NCBI RefSeq assembly: GCF_001557875.1
Contig: NZ_LNRF01000001.1
Span: 62,001-126,000, forward strand
Origin: Vibrio splendidus
GTDB taxonomy: Bacteria; Pseudomonadota; Gammaproteobacteria; Enterobacterales; Vibrionaceae
Direction: 5' to 3'
Length of the DNA stretch: 64,000 nucleotides
The position numbers were made by a program, and so were the translations under genes. Position 1 is the first letter of the stretch, and the number at the start of each line of letters is the position of its first letter. This document shows positions 1 to 9,133 of the stretch, piece after piece. The notes below the pieces were generated by a model. The model was not told the origin of the DNA. It searched no databases and worked only from the letters and a program-made list of their open reading frames with translations.

Positions 1-91
1 ACGACCCTGATTCGAATTTATCTTTTAACTACAAATACCAAATAAAGACCCTCTTCCCTGAAAAGGCTGAGATGGCTAAGGACTACTATGA
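1..91. other. Leader region, no supported gene
   Basis: The bases before the first gene hold no complete reading frame. Frame 1 is open from the window edge to a TAA at 43-45 and could be the tail of an upstream gene, but 14 residues are too few to identify. Another frame runs through into the amidohydrolase and is almost certainly a shadow of it. Confidence 0.5.
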
Positions 92-1453
92 ATGGAAACC
101 ATCTGGATTAAGAATCCTCTCGCAATCTACACCGGCTCACTGGCTGATGCAGAAGGCGGAATTGTCATTAAAGGTAATACAATCATTGAACTGGTTGGCA
201 AACACAAAGAGCCGACCTTACCCGTTGATTACAGCGTGGACGCTTCTCGTCATGTTTTGACTCCTGGGCTTATCAATGCGCACCATCACTTCTATCAAAC
301 CCTAACGCGTGCCTACCCTGGCGCACTGAATAAAGAACTCTTCCATTGGCTACAAAGCCTATACCCTGTTTGGGCCAACCTCGATTCTGAGATGATGAGC
401 CTTGCTACAGAGCTGGCGCTGGTCGAGTTAATGATGTCGGGCTGTACCACCGCCTCTGATCACCATTACTTACTGCCAAATGGGCTTGAACACGCCATCG
501 ATTTACAAGTCGAGGCAGCAGAGAAGCTTGGCGTGAGAGCGATATTTACGCGCGGCTCCATGAGCCTAGGGGAAGATGAAGGTGGGTTACCGCCACGACA
601 CACCATTCAAACCGAACAGACCATCATCGACGATAGCCAACGCTTGATTCGTGATTACCACCAGCGTGATGAAGGGGCGATGATTCAAATCGCACTCGCG
701 CCTTGTTCGCCATTCTCGGTCACTACCGACCTGATGAAAGAGACAGCCAAAATCAGCGAACGTGAAAACGTGATGATGCACACGCACCTATGCGAAACGC
801 TCGATGAAGAAGACTTCTGTATCGAGAAGTTTGGCTTGCGCCCTGTCGATTATCTGGAAGATGTTGGCTGGCTCAACGAACGTACTTGGCTTGCTCATGG
901 TATTCACTTCAATCCAGAAGAGATCAAACGTTTGGGTAAAGCAGGCATTGGTATCAGCCACTGCCCAACTTCCAACATGATGTTGGCTTCCGGCATTTGT
1001 AAGAACAACGATCTTGAAGCCGCTGGCGTTAAAGTCGGGCTAGGAGTGGATGGTTCAGCCTCGAATGACGGTTCCAATATGATTGCCGAAGTGCGCATGG
1101 CGATGTACTTACAGCGCCTGCAATATGGCTCGGCCAACGTTTCACACTTCGATGCACTGCGCTGGGCAACATCAGGCTCTGCCGCCGCAATGGGTAGAAC
1201 CGACATTGGTACGCTAGAGGTTGGCAAACAAGCCGACATCGCGATGTTCAAGCTCGATGATATTCGTTTCTCTGGCAGCCACGACCCACTGGCCGCATTG
1301 CTACTCTGCGGTGCGCAACAAGCGGATAAAGTGATGGTAGCAGGTAGGTGGCGAGTTAACGATGGTGCCGTGATTGGCGTAGACATGGAGCAACTGATGC
1401 ACCGCCACCATGCGGTAGCCATGAAGTTAGGTAAGCTGGCGATGAATAACTAG
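92..1453 (+). CDS. 8-oxoguanine deaminase-type amidohydrolase
   Basis: A 453-residue amidohydrolase of the ATZ/TRZ group, best fitting 8-oxoguanine deaminase, which converts oxidised guanine to urate in purine salvage. Visible metal-site motifs are NAHHHF near residue 63, HTHLCET near 230, AHGIHF near 269 and GVDGSASND near 320; the last is typical of the 8-oxoguanine deaminase/hydroxyatrazine hydrolase branch. Length agrees with the family (about 450). The start at 92 is chosen over 72 because it begins the conserved frame and follows AAGGA by about nine bases. No signal peptide, so it is cytosolic. Its 3' end faces the mannosylglycerate cluster. It could instead act on another oxidised purine or triazine-like substrate. 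Confidence 0.8.
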   Translation: METIWIKNPLAIYTGSLADAEGGIVIKGNTIIELVGKHKEPTLPVDYSVDASRHVLTPGLINAHHHFYQTLTRAYPGALNKELFHWLQSLYPVWANLDSEMMSLATELALVELMMSGCTTASDHHYLLPNGLEHAIDLQVEAAEKLGVRAIFTRGSMSLGEDEGGLPPRHTIQTEQTIIDDSQRLIRDYHQRDEGAMIQIALAPCSPFSVTTDLMKETAKISERENVMMHTHLCETLDEEDFCIEKFGLRPVDYLEDVGWLNERTWLAHGIHFNPEEIKRLGKAGIGISHCPTSNMMLASGICKNNDLEAAGVKVGLGVDGSASNDGSNMIAEVRMAMYLQRLQYGSANVSHFDALRWATSGSAAAMGRTDIGTLEVGKQADIAMFKLDDIRFSGSHDPLAALLLCGAQQADKVMVAGRWRVNDGAVIGVDMEQLMHRHHAVAMKLGKLAMNN

Positions 1454-1484
1454 GTATGTGTTATCTAAGCAACACGAAAACAAA

Positions 1485-1512
1485 AAGGCCGACGTAATGT
1501 CGGCCTTGTTAT
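1485..1512. terminator. Bidirectional intrinsic terminator
   Basis: AAGGCCGAC and GTCGGCCTT form a 9-bp stem with a 5-base loop, followed by a T-rich tract on the plus strand and preceded by A-rich sequence that serves the minus strand. It ends the deaminase gene and probably the convergent manA transcript. Confidence 0.85.
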
Positions 1513-1543
1513 TTTTATTCGATTTTTAGAATCAGGTTTGCGT

Positions 1544-1573
1544 CCTAATCCATCAAACTTTTAGACTTAATTG
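1544..1573 (+). repeat. Left copy of 30-bp direct repeat
   Basis: This 30-bp segment is identical, in the same orientation, to 12479-12508, where it forms the last codons and stop of the lipoprotein amidohydrolase gene. Here it is non-functional as that gene, but supplies the last codon and the stop of manA. The two copies bracket the whole mannosylglycerate cluster, which suggests a duplication left by insertion of the cluster into the 3' end of the amidohydrolase gene. Confidence 0.9.
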
Positions 1574-2754
1574 TATGCTCGAGCAAGTATTCCCTGTCCT
1601 TGATATTCATACATTCCAGCATCGTTACTGATAAACACCGATTCGCCTGAACTCAGCGTTAACTTGTGGTCTTTGGTCTCAACCGTCACCTTTCCATCAA
1701 CACAAAATAGTATCTCTGCACTTCGGAGGTATTGTTGGTTCCCAGCCTCGTTCACGGATAAAATATCGAACCCAAAATCATCCACTGGAATTGGAAAGCT
1801 TAACTTACTTTCTTTCACGATCGGCTGTAGCTTAATAGTTTCAATTTCTGTCGTTTCAAAACGAGTATTATCAATCAACTCAGAGACATCGATAAACTTG
1901 GGAGTCAGGCCAGCGCGTAATACGTTGTCCGAATTCGCCATGATTTCCAACCCAGTCCCCTCGATATAAGCATGTGGTGTTTCAGCGTGTAAAAACATCG
2001 CTTCTCCCGGTGCAAGCTCTACCGTATTAAGCATCAGAGGCGAAAACAAACCGATATCATCCGCGTAGTGCTGTTTAAAACCTTTGCTGTACTCCAATGC
2101 TTCTCGTCCCATCGCGGTTTTCGGCCTACGTTCATGAGCACAATACAACTGCTCAAGGGCCAACCGCTTACGTTCACCTTCAAGAGTCATCACAGCGGTA
2201 AAAAACGTTTTCAAGCCTTCGTGGTTTAGGTTGTTTGCTAAAGCCGTAATTTCGGTATCTAAAACCGTAATTACAGCTTCTTCAAACAGCTCAACAATTT
2301 GCGATACCGGACGAAAACCATTCATCGCTTTGTAAAAAGTAAGCGCGTAAACAAGCTCAGGCTTATGGTTTGGATCTTTATAGTTACGATTAGACGCATC
2401 TAGGCTAATGCCTAATTGGTTTTCTCGCTCGAAGCCAAGTTGAGCTTTCTTCTTACTAGGATGTACCTGTATCGATAACGGAGTTTCGGCGGCCAGCACT
2501 TTAAACAGATATGGCAATTCTCCAAACCTTGCTTGTGTGTACTCTCCAAACATTCCTTTGCTGTTTTGACTCAATACGTCCGAAAGCAGCTGCCCGGTTT
2601 CCGCCACTCTTGAGCAGCCTCTCGGGTGTGCACCCATCCAAATTTCAGCTTGAGGTTGAGCATCAGGGTTTTGAATACCAAACAGTTCCGAAATAGACTG
2701 CTTGCTGCCCCATGGGTAATGTTGAATAACATTATCTAATTTAAATAACGACAT
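1567..2754 (-). CDS. manA: Mannose-6-phosphate isomerase, class I
   Basis: Interconverts mannose 6-phosphate and fructose 6-phosphate in the cytosol, feeding the sugar half of mannosylglycerate into glycolysis. The 395-residue product has the class I signatures: QHYPWGSK at the start, AEIWMGAHP near 36, the zinc-binding QVHPSKKKA, and HAETPHAYIEG in the C-terminal cupin half. The ATG at 2754 is preferred to a GTG at 2799, because the conserved protein begins MSLFKLDN; ribosome-binding signal is weak in both. It is the last gene of a minus-strand operon behind the glycerate kinase (57-bp gap). Its stop codon lies inside a 30-bp repeat shared with a distant amidohydrolase gene. Vibrios often carry another manA, so this one may be dedicated to the cluster. 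Confidence 0.92.
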   Translation of the reverse strand: MSLFKLDNVIQHYPWGSKQSISELFGIQNPDAQPQAEIWMGAHPRGCSRVAETGQLLSDVLSQNSKGMFGEYTQARFGELPYLFKVLAAETPLSIQVHPSKKKAQLGFERENQLGISLDASNRNYKDPNHKPELVYALTFYKAMNGFRPVSQIVELFEEAVITVLDTEITALANNLNHEGLKTFFTAVMTLEGERKRLALEQLYCAHERRPKTAMGREALEYSKGFKQHYADDIGLFSPLMLNTVELAPGEAMFLHAETPHAYIEGTGLEIMANSDNVLRAGLTPKFIDVSELIDNTRFETTEIETIKLQPIVKESKLSFPIPVDDFGFDILSVNEAGNQQYLRSAEILFCVDGKVTVETKDHKLTLSSGESVFISNDAGMYEYQGQGILARAYN

Positions 2755-2811
2755 AATATTTCTTTGCATTACTGACAAGTAACCAAACGCGGTAATCACC
2801 GGAGAAGTCAG

Positions 2812-3972
2812 CTACTTGATATTAATGGTGGCACCCAACTTAAGGGTCGCGGCGATGTTTCTAGCGGTTCGAATCACGTTGCTATTGGCTTCGCTCAGCA
2901 CTTGTTCAAAGCTTTGAGGAGAGCGAACAGTGGCAAAAGTGCTATCAATCGTGCTGTACAAGTCTTCAACTTCCGCCCCTAACGAGCCCGCAATACCAAT
3001 GACTGGGATCGACTTCGCCTTGGCACGTTTTGCAATGCCAAATGGGGTTTTGCCTTGCAAGGTTTGATTGTCCATTTGACCCTCACCTGTGATCACCAAA
3101 TCCGCTTGTTCAATGACTTTGTCGGCATCTAACGCATCTAAAATCATCTCAATGCCCGGCTTGATTTGAACATCAAATAACAGCGATAACCCCAGCGGAG
3201 TTCCGCCAGCCGCGCCAAACCCAATGCTCTCGCTGCGGTCGAAACCTGTGATTAAGCAAGCCACCTTGCCAAAGTGAGCTAAACAGCGATCCAGCTTTGT
3301 AACTAAGCTTGGGGACGCGCCTTTCTGAGGTCCAAAAATCGCACTTGCTCCGTTTTCACCAATCAAAGGATTCGCAACATCGCACGCCACTATGAACTCA
3401 ACTTGCGTACAACGCGGGTGAATTTGTGACAAGTCGATACGATCTAGGTCGGAAAGTGCAGCCCCACCTTTTGGCAGCTCATTACCATCTCGGTCCAGCA
3501 ACCGTCCTCCCAAAGCTTGGACAATACCTGCCCCGCCATCGTTGGTTGCACTGCCACCTAAACCCAGAAGAATCTTACTTACGCCCAGATCTAACGCTTC
3601 TCGGATCAGCTCACCAGTGCCATAGGTGGTCGTCACCGCAGGATCGCGCTCACCAGAATCAAGTAAATCTAGGCCCGATGCTGCCGCCACTTCAATCAGA
3701 GCGGTATTCCCGTTATCGAGCAGCGCCCACTGTGCACTAGCCCTAGAATCGACATCGATTCGCTCTAATGGGCCAGTGACAGGCGAGATTCGCATCTCAC
3801 CATCTAACCCTTGCATCAGCACCTCAACGGTTCCCTCGCCACCATCGGCGAGAGGAAGATGCACATATTCGGCGTCGGGGAGAACTTGAGAGAAGCCTTG
3901 CTCAACGCACTCGCAAACCTGTTTAGCTGTCAGTGACTCTTTAAATGAATCAGGAGCAATCACTATTTTCAT
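2812..3972 (-). CDS. garK: Glycerate kinase, type I (GarK/GlxK family)
   Basis: Phosphorylates D-glycerate with ATP, giving 2-phosphoglycerate in the GarK/GlxK group. The 386-residue protein shows MKIVIAPDSFKESL at the N-terminus, HLPLADGGEGTVEVL near 58, GLGGSATNDGGAG near 137 and VITGEGQMDNQTLQGK near 288, all hallmarks of PF02595. It sits between the PTS IIA gene and manA, which fits use of the glycerate released from mannosylglycerate or glucosylglycerate. The gap to the IIA gene is 14 bp, so co-transcription is very likely. A second, unrelated glycerate kinase (type II) lies at 21137-22447 in the glyoxylate cluster. Confidence 0.93.
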   Translation of the reverse strand: MKIVIAPDSFKESLTAKQVCECVEQGFSQVLPDAEYVHLPLADGGEGTVEVLMQGLDGEMRISPVTGPLERIDVDSRASAQWALLDNGNTALIEVAAASGLDLLDSGERDPAVTTTYGTGELIREALDLGVSKILLGLGGSATNDGGAGIVQALGGRLLDRDGNELPKGGAALSDLDRIDLSQIHPRCTQVEFIVACDVANPLIGENGASAIFGPQKGASPSLVTKLDRCLAHFGKVACLITGFDRSESIGFGAAGGTPLGLSLLFDVQIKPGIEMILDALDADKVIEQADLVITGEGQMDNQTLQGKTPFGIAKRAKAKSIPVIGIAGSLGAEVEDLYSTIDSTFATVRSPQSFEQVLSEANSNVIRTARNIAATLKLGATINIK

Positions 3973-3986
3973 CGACGATATTCACT

Positions 3987-4634
3987 CTAAAGCAGTAAGA
4001 ACAAAAACGCTGAAATAAGTAAGCCGACTCCAAGTACCACTGGATACGCTATTTGGCTGATGTCTTTTGCCATTTCCGGTTCTTCTTGCTGCGGTTTCGC
4101 ATCTGAAGCCGTGTCGCTTTCCGTATTGCTACCTTCATTGGTCTCTGCTTGCTGGCCATTCGCACTTTGAGAACCATCGTCCTCCGCACCAAACAATGTC
4201 ATGATTTGTTGAGTCGAATTCGCGGCTAATAATTCATCACGGAAATCATCGTCAACAAGTGATGATGTTAGTGTCGTCAATACTTCCATATGCGTGGAAC
4301 CGGCTTCTGCTGGTGGGATCGCTATCAAGAAGATCATATTGACGGGCTCATCTCCGTCGATGCCTTGCCACATCAGTTCATCTTTTACAAAAGCGCAAGC
4401 AAACACAGGCTCAATTACCGCCGGGGATTTACCATGAGGCACCGCTAAATATTCACCTAGAGCGGTCGGGCCCTCTTCTTCTCGCAGTAATACGGCATCT
4501 AAGAACTGCTGTTTATTAGTCAATTTTCCTGCTTGGTCGATCTTGTCTGTCAGTGCATTAATTGCTGCAAATCGGTCGTCGAACACTGCATCTAACAGGA
4601 TTAAGTTTTCAGACGTTAAGTTAGATAATTTCAT
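3987..4634 (-). CDS. PTS fructose-family EIIA with C-terminal membrane anchor
   Basis: A 215-residue EIIA of the fructose-mannitol family, which passes phosphate from HPr to the IIB domain. The phosphoacceptor is His67 in YLAVPHGKS. The domain ends near residue 145 and is followed by an acidic, Gln/Asn/Ser-rich linker of about 45 residues, then one hydrophobic helix (about 197-215) ending at the C-terminus. EIIA proteins are normally soluble, so this tail anchor is unusual; it probably tethers EIIA beside its IIBC partner, which lacks an EIIA domain. The ATG at 4634 is preferred over an upstream start because AAGGAA sits seven bases before it. It starts just after the phosphorylase stop. In E. 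coli MngA the three domains are fused. Confidence 0.9.
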   Translation of the reverse strand: MKLSNLTSENLILLDAVFDDRFAAINALTDKIDQAGKLTNKQQFLDAVLLREEEGPTALGEYLAVPHGKSPAVIEPVFACAFVKDELMWQGIDGDEPVNMIFLIAIPPAEAGSTHMEVLTTLTSSLVDDDFRDELLAANSTQQIMTLFGAEDDGSQSANGQQAETNEGSNTESDTASDAKPQQEEPEMAKDISQIAYPVVLGVGLLISAFLFLLL

Positions 4635-4644
4635 GTGTGATTCC

Positions 4645-6381
4645 TTATTGCGCTTTCGCAATCTGACTTTGCTTTTGAGCAGAACAAGCTTGCTGCTTCA
4701 GCCAAACAAATTGATACGGTTTTAATGTAAAGACGTTCTCTAGTGGCTCATTACTGATCAGGTCATGTCCGCTTTCTTCTAGACGCACGGTTTGCGAAGA
4801 TTCACTTAAGTTCACTGCAAATCGAATCGACTCTGCGCCTTCGCCGCGCTGTAGTGCAAATACCTTATCGCCAAGATCTAAGATCGCTTGGCTAGAAAGC
4901 GGTGAAAACGCGGATTGAGTCTTACGCAGTTTCACCAATTCATTCATCTGGCTATACACTTGTTGACGTAACGAACCTGCCTCAGCCAGCTCAGCTTCCA
5001 ACTCATCTAGGTCGAACTTCTCGCGGTTTATTCTGCGGTTGATGCCTGACTCCAGCATGCCTTGAATGTCGTTTTCGCTACCCAATAGGCTGTGATAATA
5101 AATCGCTGGTACGCCAATAAACGACAGCAAAATAGATTGCGCTGCTAAGAACTTCTTCGCTTTAAAATCATCGCTGTTTTCTGCATCAGTTAGAGCACTT
5201 AAGTAATTGATGTTCAATTCATAAGGCGATTGCGTACCGTCACCATTATTCTTGTAATTTACACGTCCGCCTTTTCGTTCAACTTGCTCACACATCAATA
5301 GGCGATCTTCGTTGCTAAGAATGCCTTCTGTTGGGCGAACCCCCACGCCATCGTGACTGGCAAGGAAGTTAAAGTAGGTCGTCTTGCTTCCTTGATTTAA
5401 CGACGTCATAGCTTCTTCAGTTAAGCCTTTCGCCCATTTGGTTAGTACAGAGCTGTTCTGGCTCATGAAAGCGTGCAGAGTTAAAGGTGGCAGAGGGAAC
5501 TGATACACCATGTGCGCTTCATTTCCCTGACCAAAGTACGAAATATTTTCTTGGTGCGGCACGTTCGTTTCAGTGATCAGCAGCGCCCCTGGGATCGTTT
5601 CATCAAAGATGATTCTCCACAGTTGAATAATTTGGTGCGCTTCAGGAAGGTGGATACAAGTGCTATTAAGCACTTTCCAAATAAAGCCAATCGCATCCAA
5701 ACGAATTGAACGACCACCGTTTGCGGCGTACATCAGCAAGATATCAATACTTTCCAACAGCACTTTAGGACTGCGGAAATTGATATCAATTTGATCATCC
5801 GAGAAGGTTGTCCATACATGTGTGGTCTCACCCGAAGCCTTACTAAACGGTGTCAGGAGCGGTAATGCGCGGGGGCGCGTAACACTCGAATAGTCTAGGC
5901 TTGGGTCAGACTCAACAAAGTAATCTTGGTATTGCTCATCACCAGCTAAGTACGCTTGAAACCAATCACTGCTTTTAGAAATATGATTGATAACGCAGTC
6001 GTACATCAAATCGAAGTTTTCAGACAAAGCGTTGAGATGCTCCCAATCACCGAGCTTTTCGTCGACTTTGCGGTAATCAACCACGCTGAACCCGTCATCA
6101 GATGTATATGGGAACATTGGCAGAATATGGATATTGCTGATTGAGTCTTTCAAGTACTTATCCGCAAACGACTTCATGCTACCCAAGGTTTTTTCGCGAC
6201 TACGAGAAAAGCTGTCGCCGTAAGTAATCAAGTATGACGTCGTCTCATCTACCCATTGGGAATACTGTGGTGCACTTGGCTTCCATTTCTCAATCAAGAC
6301 TAAGATTTCTTGAGTAATCGAATGCGCATCCTCTTCGCCATAAATATCGGCAACTTTATTGAAGATTGTTTTTTCAATCAT
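4645..6381 (-). CDS. GH13_18 sugar phosphorylase (sucrose/glucosylglycerate phosphorylase-like)
   Basis: A 578-residue alpha-amylase-fold enzyme of the sucrose phosphorylase subfamily, which splits an alpha-glucoside with phosphate to give glucose 1-phosphate. Catalytic residues can be read in RLDAIGF (nucleophile Asp), LLITETNVP (acid/base Glu) and FLASHDGVG (transition-state Asp). Members include sucrose, sucrose-6'-phosphate, glucosylglycerol and glucosylglycerate phosphorylases. A neighbouring glycerate kinase and mannosylglycerate-type genes favour glucosylglycerate as substrate. The start at 6381 (MIEKTIF) follows AAGGA; an upstream ATG at 6402 is less likely. It overlaps no gene, but follows the mannosidase stop within 10 bp. 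If the substrate arrives through the PTS it would already be phosphorylated, so exact specificity is open. Confidence 0.82.
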   Translation of the reverse strand: MIEKTIFNKVADIYGEEDAHSITQEILVLIEKWKPSAPQYSQWVDETTSYLITYGDSFSRSREKTLGSMKSFADKYLKDSISNIHILPMFPYTSDDGFSVVDYRKVDEKLGDWEHLNALSENFDLMYDCVINHISKSSDWFQAYLAGDEQYQDYFVESDPSLDYSSVTRPRALPLLTPFSKASGETTHVWTTFSDDQIDINFRSPKVLLESIDILLMYAANGGRSIRLDAIGFIWKVLNSTCIHLPEAHQIIQLWRIIFDETIPGALLITETNVPHQENISYFGQGNEAHMVYQFPLPPLTLHAFMSQNSSVLTKWAKGLTEEAMTSLNQGSKTTYFNFLASHDGVGVRPTEGILSNEDRLLMCEQVERKGGRVNYKNNGDGTQSPYELNINYLSALTDAENSDDFKAKKFLAAQSILLSFIGVPAIYYHSLLGSENDIQGMLESGINRRINREKFDLDELEAELAEAGSLRQQVYSQMNELVKLRKTQSAFSPLSSQAILDLGDKVFALQRGEGAESIRFAVNLSESSQTVRLEESGHDLISNEPLENVFTLKPYQFVWLKQQACSAQKQSQIAKAQ

Positions 6382-6391
6382 GTCTCTGTCC

Positions 6392-9049
6392 TTATTGAGC
6401 AACGGAAAACGTTACACGTAAATCGATGCTGTTGTTTGGCTTAACCGCAGCGTTAACGGTGCTCTCATCACTTGTAGACTCTGCGTACACTTTCGGTTGT
6501 TCTCTGTAATCCACCAGCTCGACTTGAGCAAATTGTTTGAACGCAGTCAGATCGAGCTCGATAGCTGAAGGCGTTGGGTTGAACAATCGAACGATCACGG
6601 CGTCTTTGTTGTAGAAAGAGTGCCCGATACTTGATAGCTCAAGCGGCTGCTCTAGCGAAAGTAGGCTGAATGACGCCAAACGCTCGCGTGAATCAAATCG
6701 AACTTGGAAGCGCTCTAATCGGTTTTCAAAACTATTTAGCGTTTGCTTTTGGTAACTGAACGGCGCATCGAGGTACTCTCGCTCTAGCTGACGAACTGTG
6801 TCGTGGTTAGCATCTTCAGTTAAAGCCAAAGCAAAGCTAAATTGCATAGACTTTTGCAGCTGCGCATCCGGAGTGTGAACCACGGTATTGTTAATGCCCG
6901 AAGCTCGGCCTGGTCGCCACTCTAAGTCATCTTTACCCAGTACTCCGGTAGACTTGAATAGAGTTAGTGCAACCTTATCTGAGCTTTCTCCTTTGATGAT
7001 CTGGAACTCTTTAAGCCCGCTGCCGTTAATCACTAGTGCTTTACCTTGTTCTGCTAACGCTACAGCCCCTTCTGTAGTTTCGATATCGATTGGACATTCA
7101 CGGAACTTCTGCTGCCAACCTTCAATTGACGGTTCAATTGGGCACTCCATCAATGCGAATGGCTGAGTACTGATAGAGGTATTGGACTGCACGTCAGAGT
7201 TAACCAACACACGAACTCGGTGATCTTTCGCTTGGTTGAGTGTTGTGATGTTCACTACTAGCTGCTCACGACCTTGGCTAAGCGTTAGGCTTACCTCAAA
7301 TACCGCTTGATGATCGTTCTGGTTTGCAGTACGTGCGTTGAGATCGACAGGAATGTCGAGTGTCGCGCGTACCGTCATCACTTGCTCTGTTTCACCAACC
7401 TGAGTTTCGATAAGCTCGATGGATTGGTTATATACTGGAGTGTCACCTTGTAAAGGTGAGAAGTCATACGAGTCGCCATCATCCGCTTGTTCTTCAAACG
7501 TAAGAAGTTGAGGAATAATACGGCTCGTCTTTTTATCGACTAACTGAAGCTGGCCGCCTTCGCACGCCAACATAAGCGATTCGTTTTCAATCGCGGTTTG
7601 CTTACGCACTTCCATTTGACGGTTGTTCACATCGCTTGGCTGCACTTCAAATACCTGATAACCCATTGCAGGTAAGTCGTTCACTGAAATGTTCAGTTCA
7701 AAACGGTAGTACGGCGGAACCGCAACCTCTTTCTCACCGTCTTTCGTGACTTCAATGACTTTACCGCCATCTAACGTCTCACGCGTAATCACTTCGATAG
7801 CGCAGTGTTCATTACCATCTGATATTGCAATGTTTTCATATGAACTGAATACCACAGCCTTCACTAGGCCAGTGTAAGGTTGAAGTTGACCATTGAATAA
7901 CATTAGCTCGTAGTCATGACAGCTACTCGCGATTTCTTTGATCACTAGGTTATACAAACCATGACAGATTTCTTGAGCTTGCTTTAGGCGGTGCATAATA
8001 TCAGCGTTAGTGGCATCGCTATTACAACCACCAATGCTATCGTGCGCATGACATTCAAGGATCTTCTTCCAAGCGATATCAATAAGTTCGGTGTGCACGG
8101 TAATGCCTTGCGCTTTAGCAATTGCAATCACCACTTCAAGCTTCTTAATCAAGAACTGTTCTATATCGAAGTTGAGCTTTTTGATGTCGTATCGGACTGA
8201 GCCAATCGTCTTATGAATTCGTGCGTAACGCGGCGCTTTAAATTCACCGTGATAAGTTTCAAAGCTATCGCTGTTGTCGCGCAATACATCCACAAACGCT
8301 TCCATCGATGAAATAGCGTACACGTCTTGTTCTGGTGAACGCTGGGTTGCGGTTTGGAGTGTTTTTGGAAGCTCGGGATCAATATTCACTTGATCGCCAC
8401 CCGATGGAATAAGCACCTCATCTAAGCCAGAAAGCGCTTTGATCTTCTCGACCATAGGGAAGATTTTCTTATCCAAATGGTCCGCTGTCGCCACCATGTT
8501 TTTAGCAGCGCCATAACCGTGAACAAGGTTATATGCGTAAATCTCGTCTCCGCCTGCCGAGCACCAATTAAAGTTAGATCGCTCTACCTGTTGGTCGTAA
8601 TCAATCCCGCGCCAGAAGATGATGTTGTCGATCCCCATGCCTTTAAATAAAGTTGGCATTTGTGCGTTATGACCGAATGTATCGGGTAAGTAACCCACTT
8701 TCATGCTGTGACCTAAACCTTCAGCAATGTGCATACCGTACTTAAGGTTACGGATGATCGATTCGCCCGCCACATTGTAAGTATCGGTTTGAGTGTACCA
8801 AGGGCCAATAAACAACTTCTTATCAGAAACCAGCGCTGCTAGACGTTCACGCATATGTGGTAGGACTTTGAGATAATCCTCTACGATGGATGATTGTCCA
8901 TCTAGGTGATAGCAGCTGTACTCTGGTTGAGTTTCCAACGTTTCGATAACTTTGGTGAAGTTATACGTCGCTAAGACGTCACTGTCTTGTTGGGTAAAAT
9001 ACCACTCACGATCCCAGTGTGTATGTGGAATTACATGAACTTTAGCCAT
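6392..9049 (-). CDS. mngB: GH38 alpha-mannosidase, mannosylglycerate hydrolase (MngB-like)
   Basis: An 885-residue cytosolic GH38 enzyme, close to the length of E. coli MngB (877), which cleaves 2-O-(6-phospho-mannosyl)-glycerate into mannose 6-phosphate and glycerate. The N-terminal catalytic domain has HTHWDREW at residues 9-16 and the nucleophile Asp123 in YLPDTFGH; a second conserved segment, HAHDSIGGCNSD, lies near 340. The C-terminal half is the beta-rich mannosidase domain. It is the second gene of the minus-strand operon after the PTS IIBC gene. The products match exactly what the downstream manA and glycerate kinase genes handle, which strongly supports the assignment. Confidence 0.9.
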   Translation of the reverse strand: MAKVHVIPHTHWDREWYFTQQDSDVLATYNFTKVIETLETQPEYSCYHLDGQSSIVEDYLKVLPHMRERLAALVSDKKLFIGPWYTQTDTYNVAGESIIRNLKYGMHIAEGLGHSMKVGYLPDTFGHNAQMPTLFKGMGIDNIIFWRGIDYDQQVERSNFNWCSAGGDEIYAYNLVHGYGAAKNMVATADHLDKKIFPMVEKIKALSGLDEVLIPSGGDQVNIDPELPKTLQTATQRSPEQDVYAISSMEAFVDVLRDNSDSFETYHGEFKAPRYARIHKTIGSVRYDIKKLNFDIEQFLIKKLEVVIAIAKAQGITVHTELIDIAWKKILECHAHDSIGGCNSDATNADIMHRLKQAQEICHGLYNLVIKEIASSCHDYELMLFNGQLQPYTGLVKAVVFSSYENIAISDGNEHCAIEVITRETLDGGKVIEVTKDGEKEVAVPPYYRFELNISVNDLPAMGYQVFEVQPSDVNNRQMEVRKQTAIENESLMLACEGGQLQLVDKKTSRIIPQLLTFEEQADDGDSYDFSPLQGDTPVYNQSIELIETQVGETEQVMTVRATLDIPVDLNARTANQNDHQAVFEVSLTLSQGREQLVVNITTLNQAKDHRVRVLVNSDVQSNTSISTQPFALMECPIEPSIEGWQQKFRECPIDIETTEGAVALAEQGKALVINGSGLKEFQIIKGESSDKVALTLFKSTGVLGKDDLEWRPGRASGINNTVVHTPDAQLQKSMQFSFALALTEDANHDTVRQLEREYLDAPFSYQKQTLNSFENRLERFQVRFDSRERLASFSLLSLEQPLELSSIGHSFYNKDAVIVRLFNPTPSAIELDLTAFKQFAQVELVDYREQPKVYAESTSDESTVNAAVKPNNSIDLRVTFSVAQ

Positions 9050-9085
9050 TGATTTATCTCGACTTGTCTTAATTTTTGATCAAGA

Positions 9086-9101
9086 GGAAGTAACCACTTC
9101 C
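9086..9101 (-). other. Stem-loop between PTS IIBC and mngB genes
   Basis: GGAAGT, a 4-base loop, and ACTTCC form a perfect 6-bp hairpin in the 84-bp gap. A loosely T-rich run follows on the minus strand. It may cause partial termination or mRNA processing, setting the ratio of transporter to enzyme. Confidence 0.45.
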
Positions 9102-9133
9102 CCCTATAATTTTCGAATAAAGCGGTAACCTAA

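Noticed and set aside
72-260. Short plus-strand reading frame that starts before the deaminase gene
   Set aside because: It overlaps the well-supported deaminase gene for most of its length and shows no recognisable protein features.
904-1422. Long minus-strand frame opposite the deaminase gene
   Set aside because: It is the antisense shadow of a strongly supported gene, with a Ser/Ala-rich composition from reading complementary codons.
2755-2799. GTG start giving manA 15 more residues
   Set aside because: The conserved family start is MSLFKLDN; the extension has no ribosome-binding site and no match to the family.
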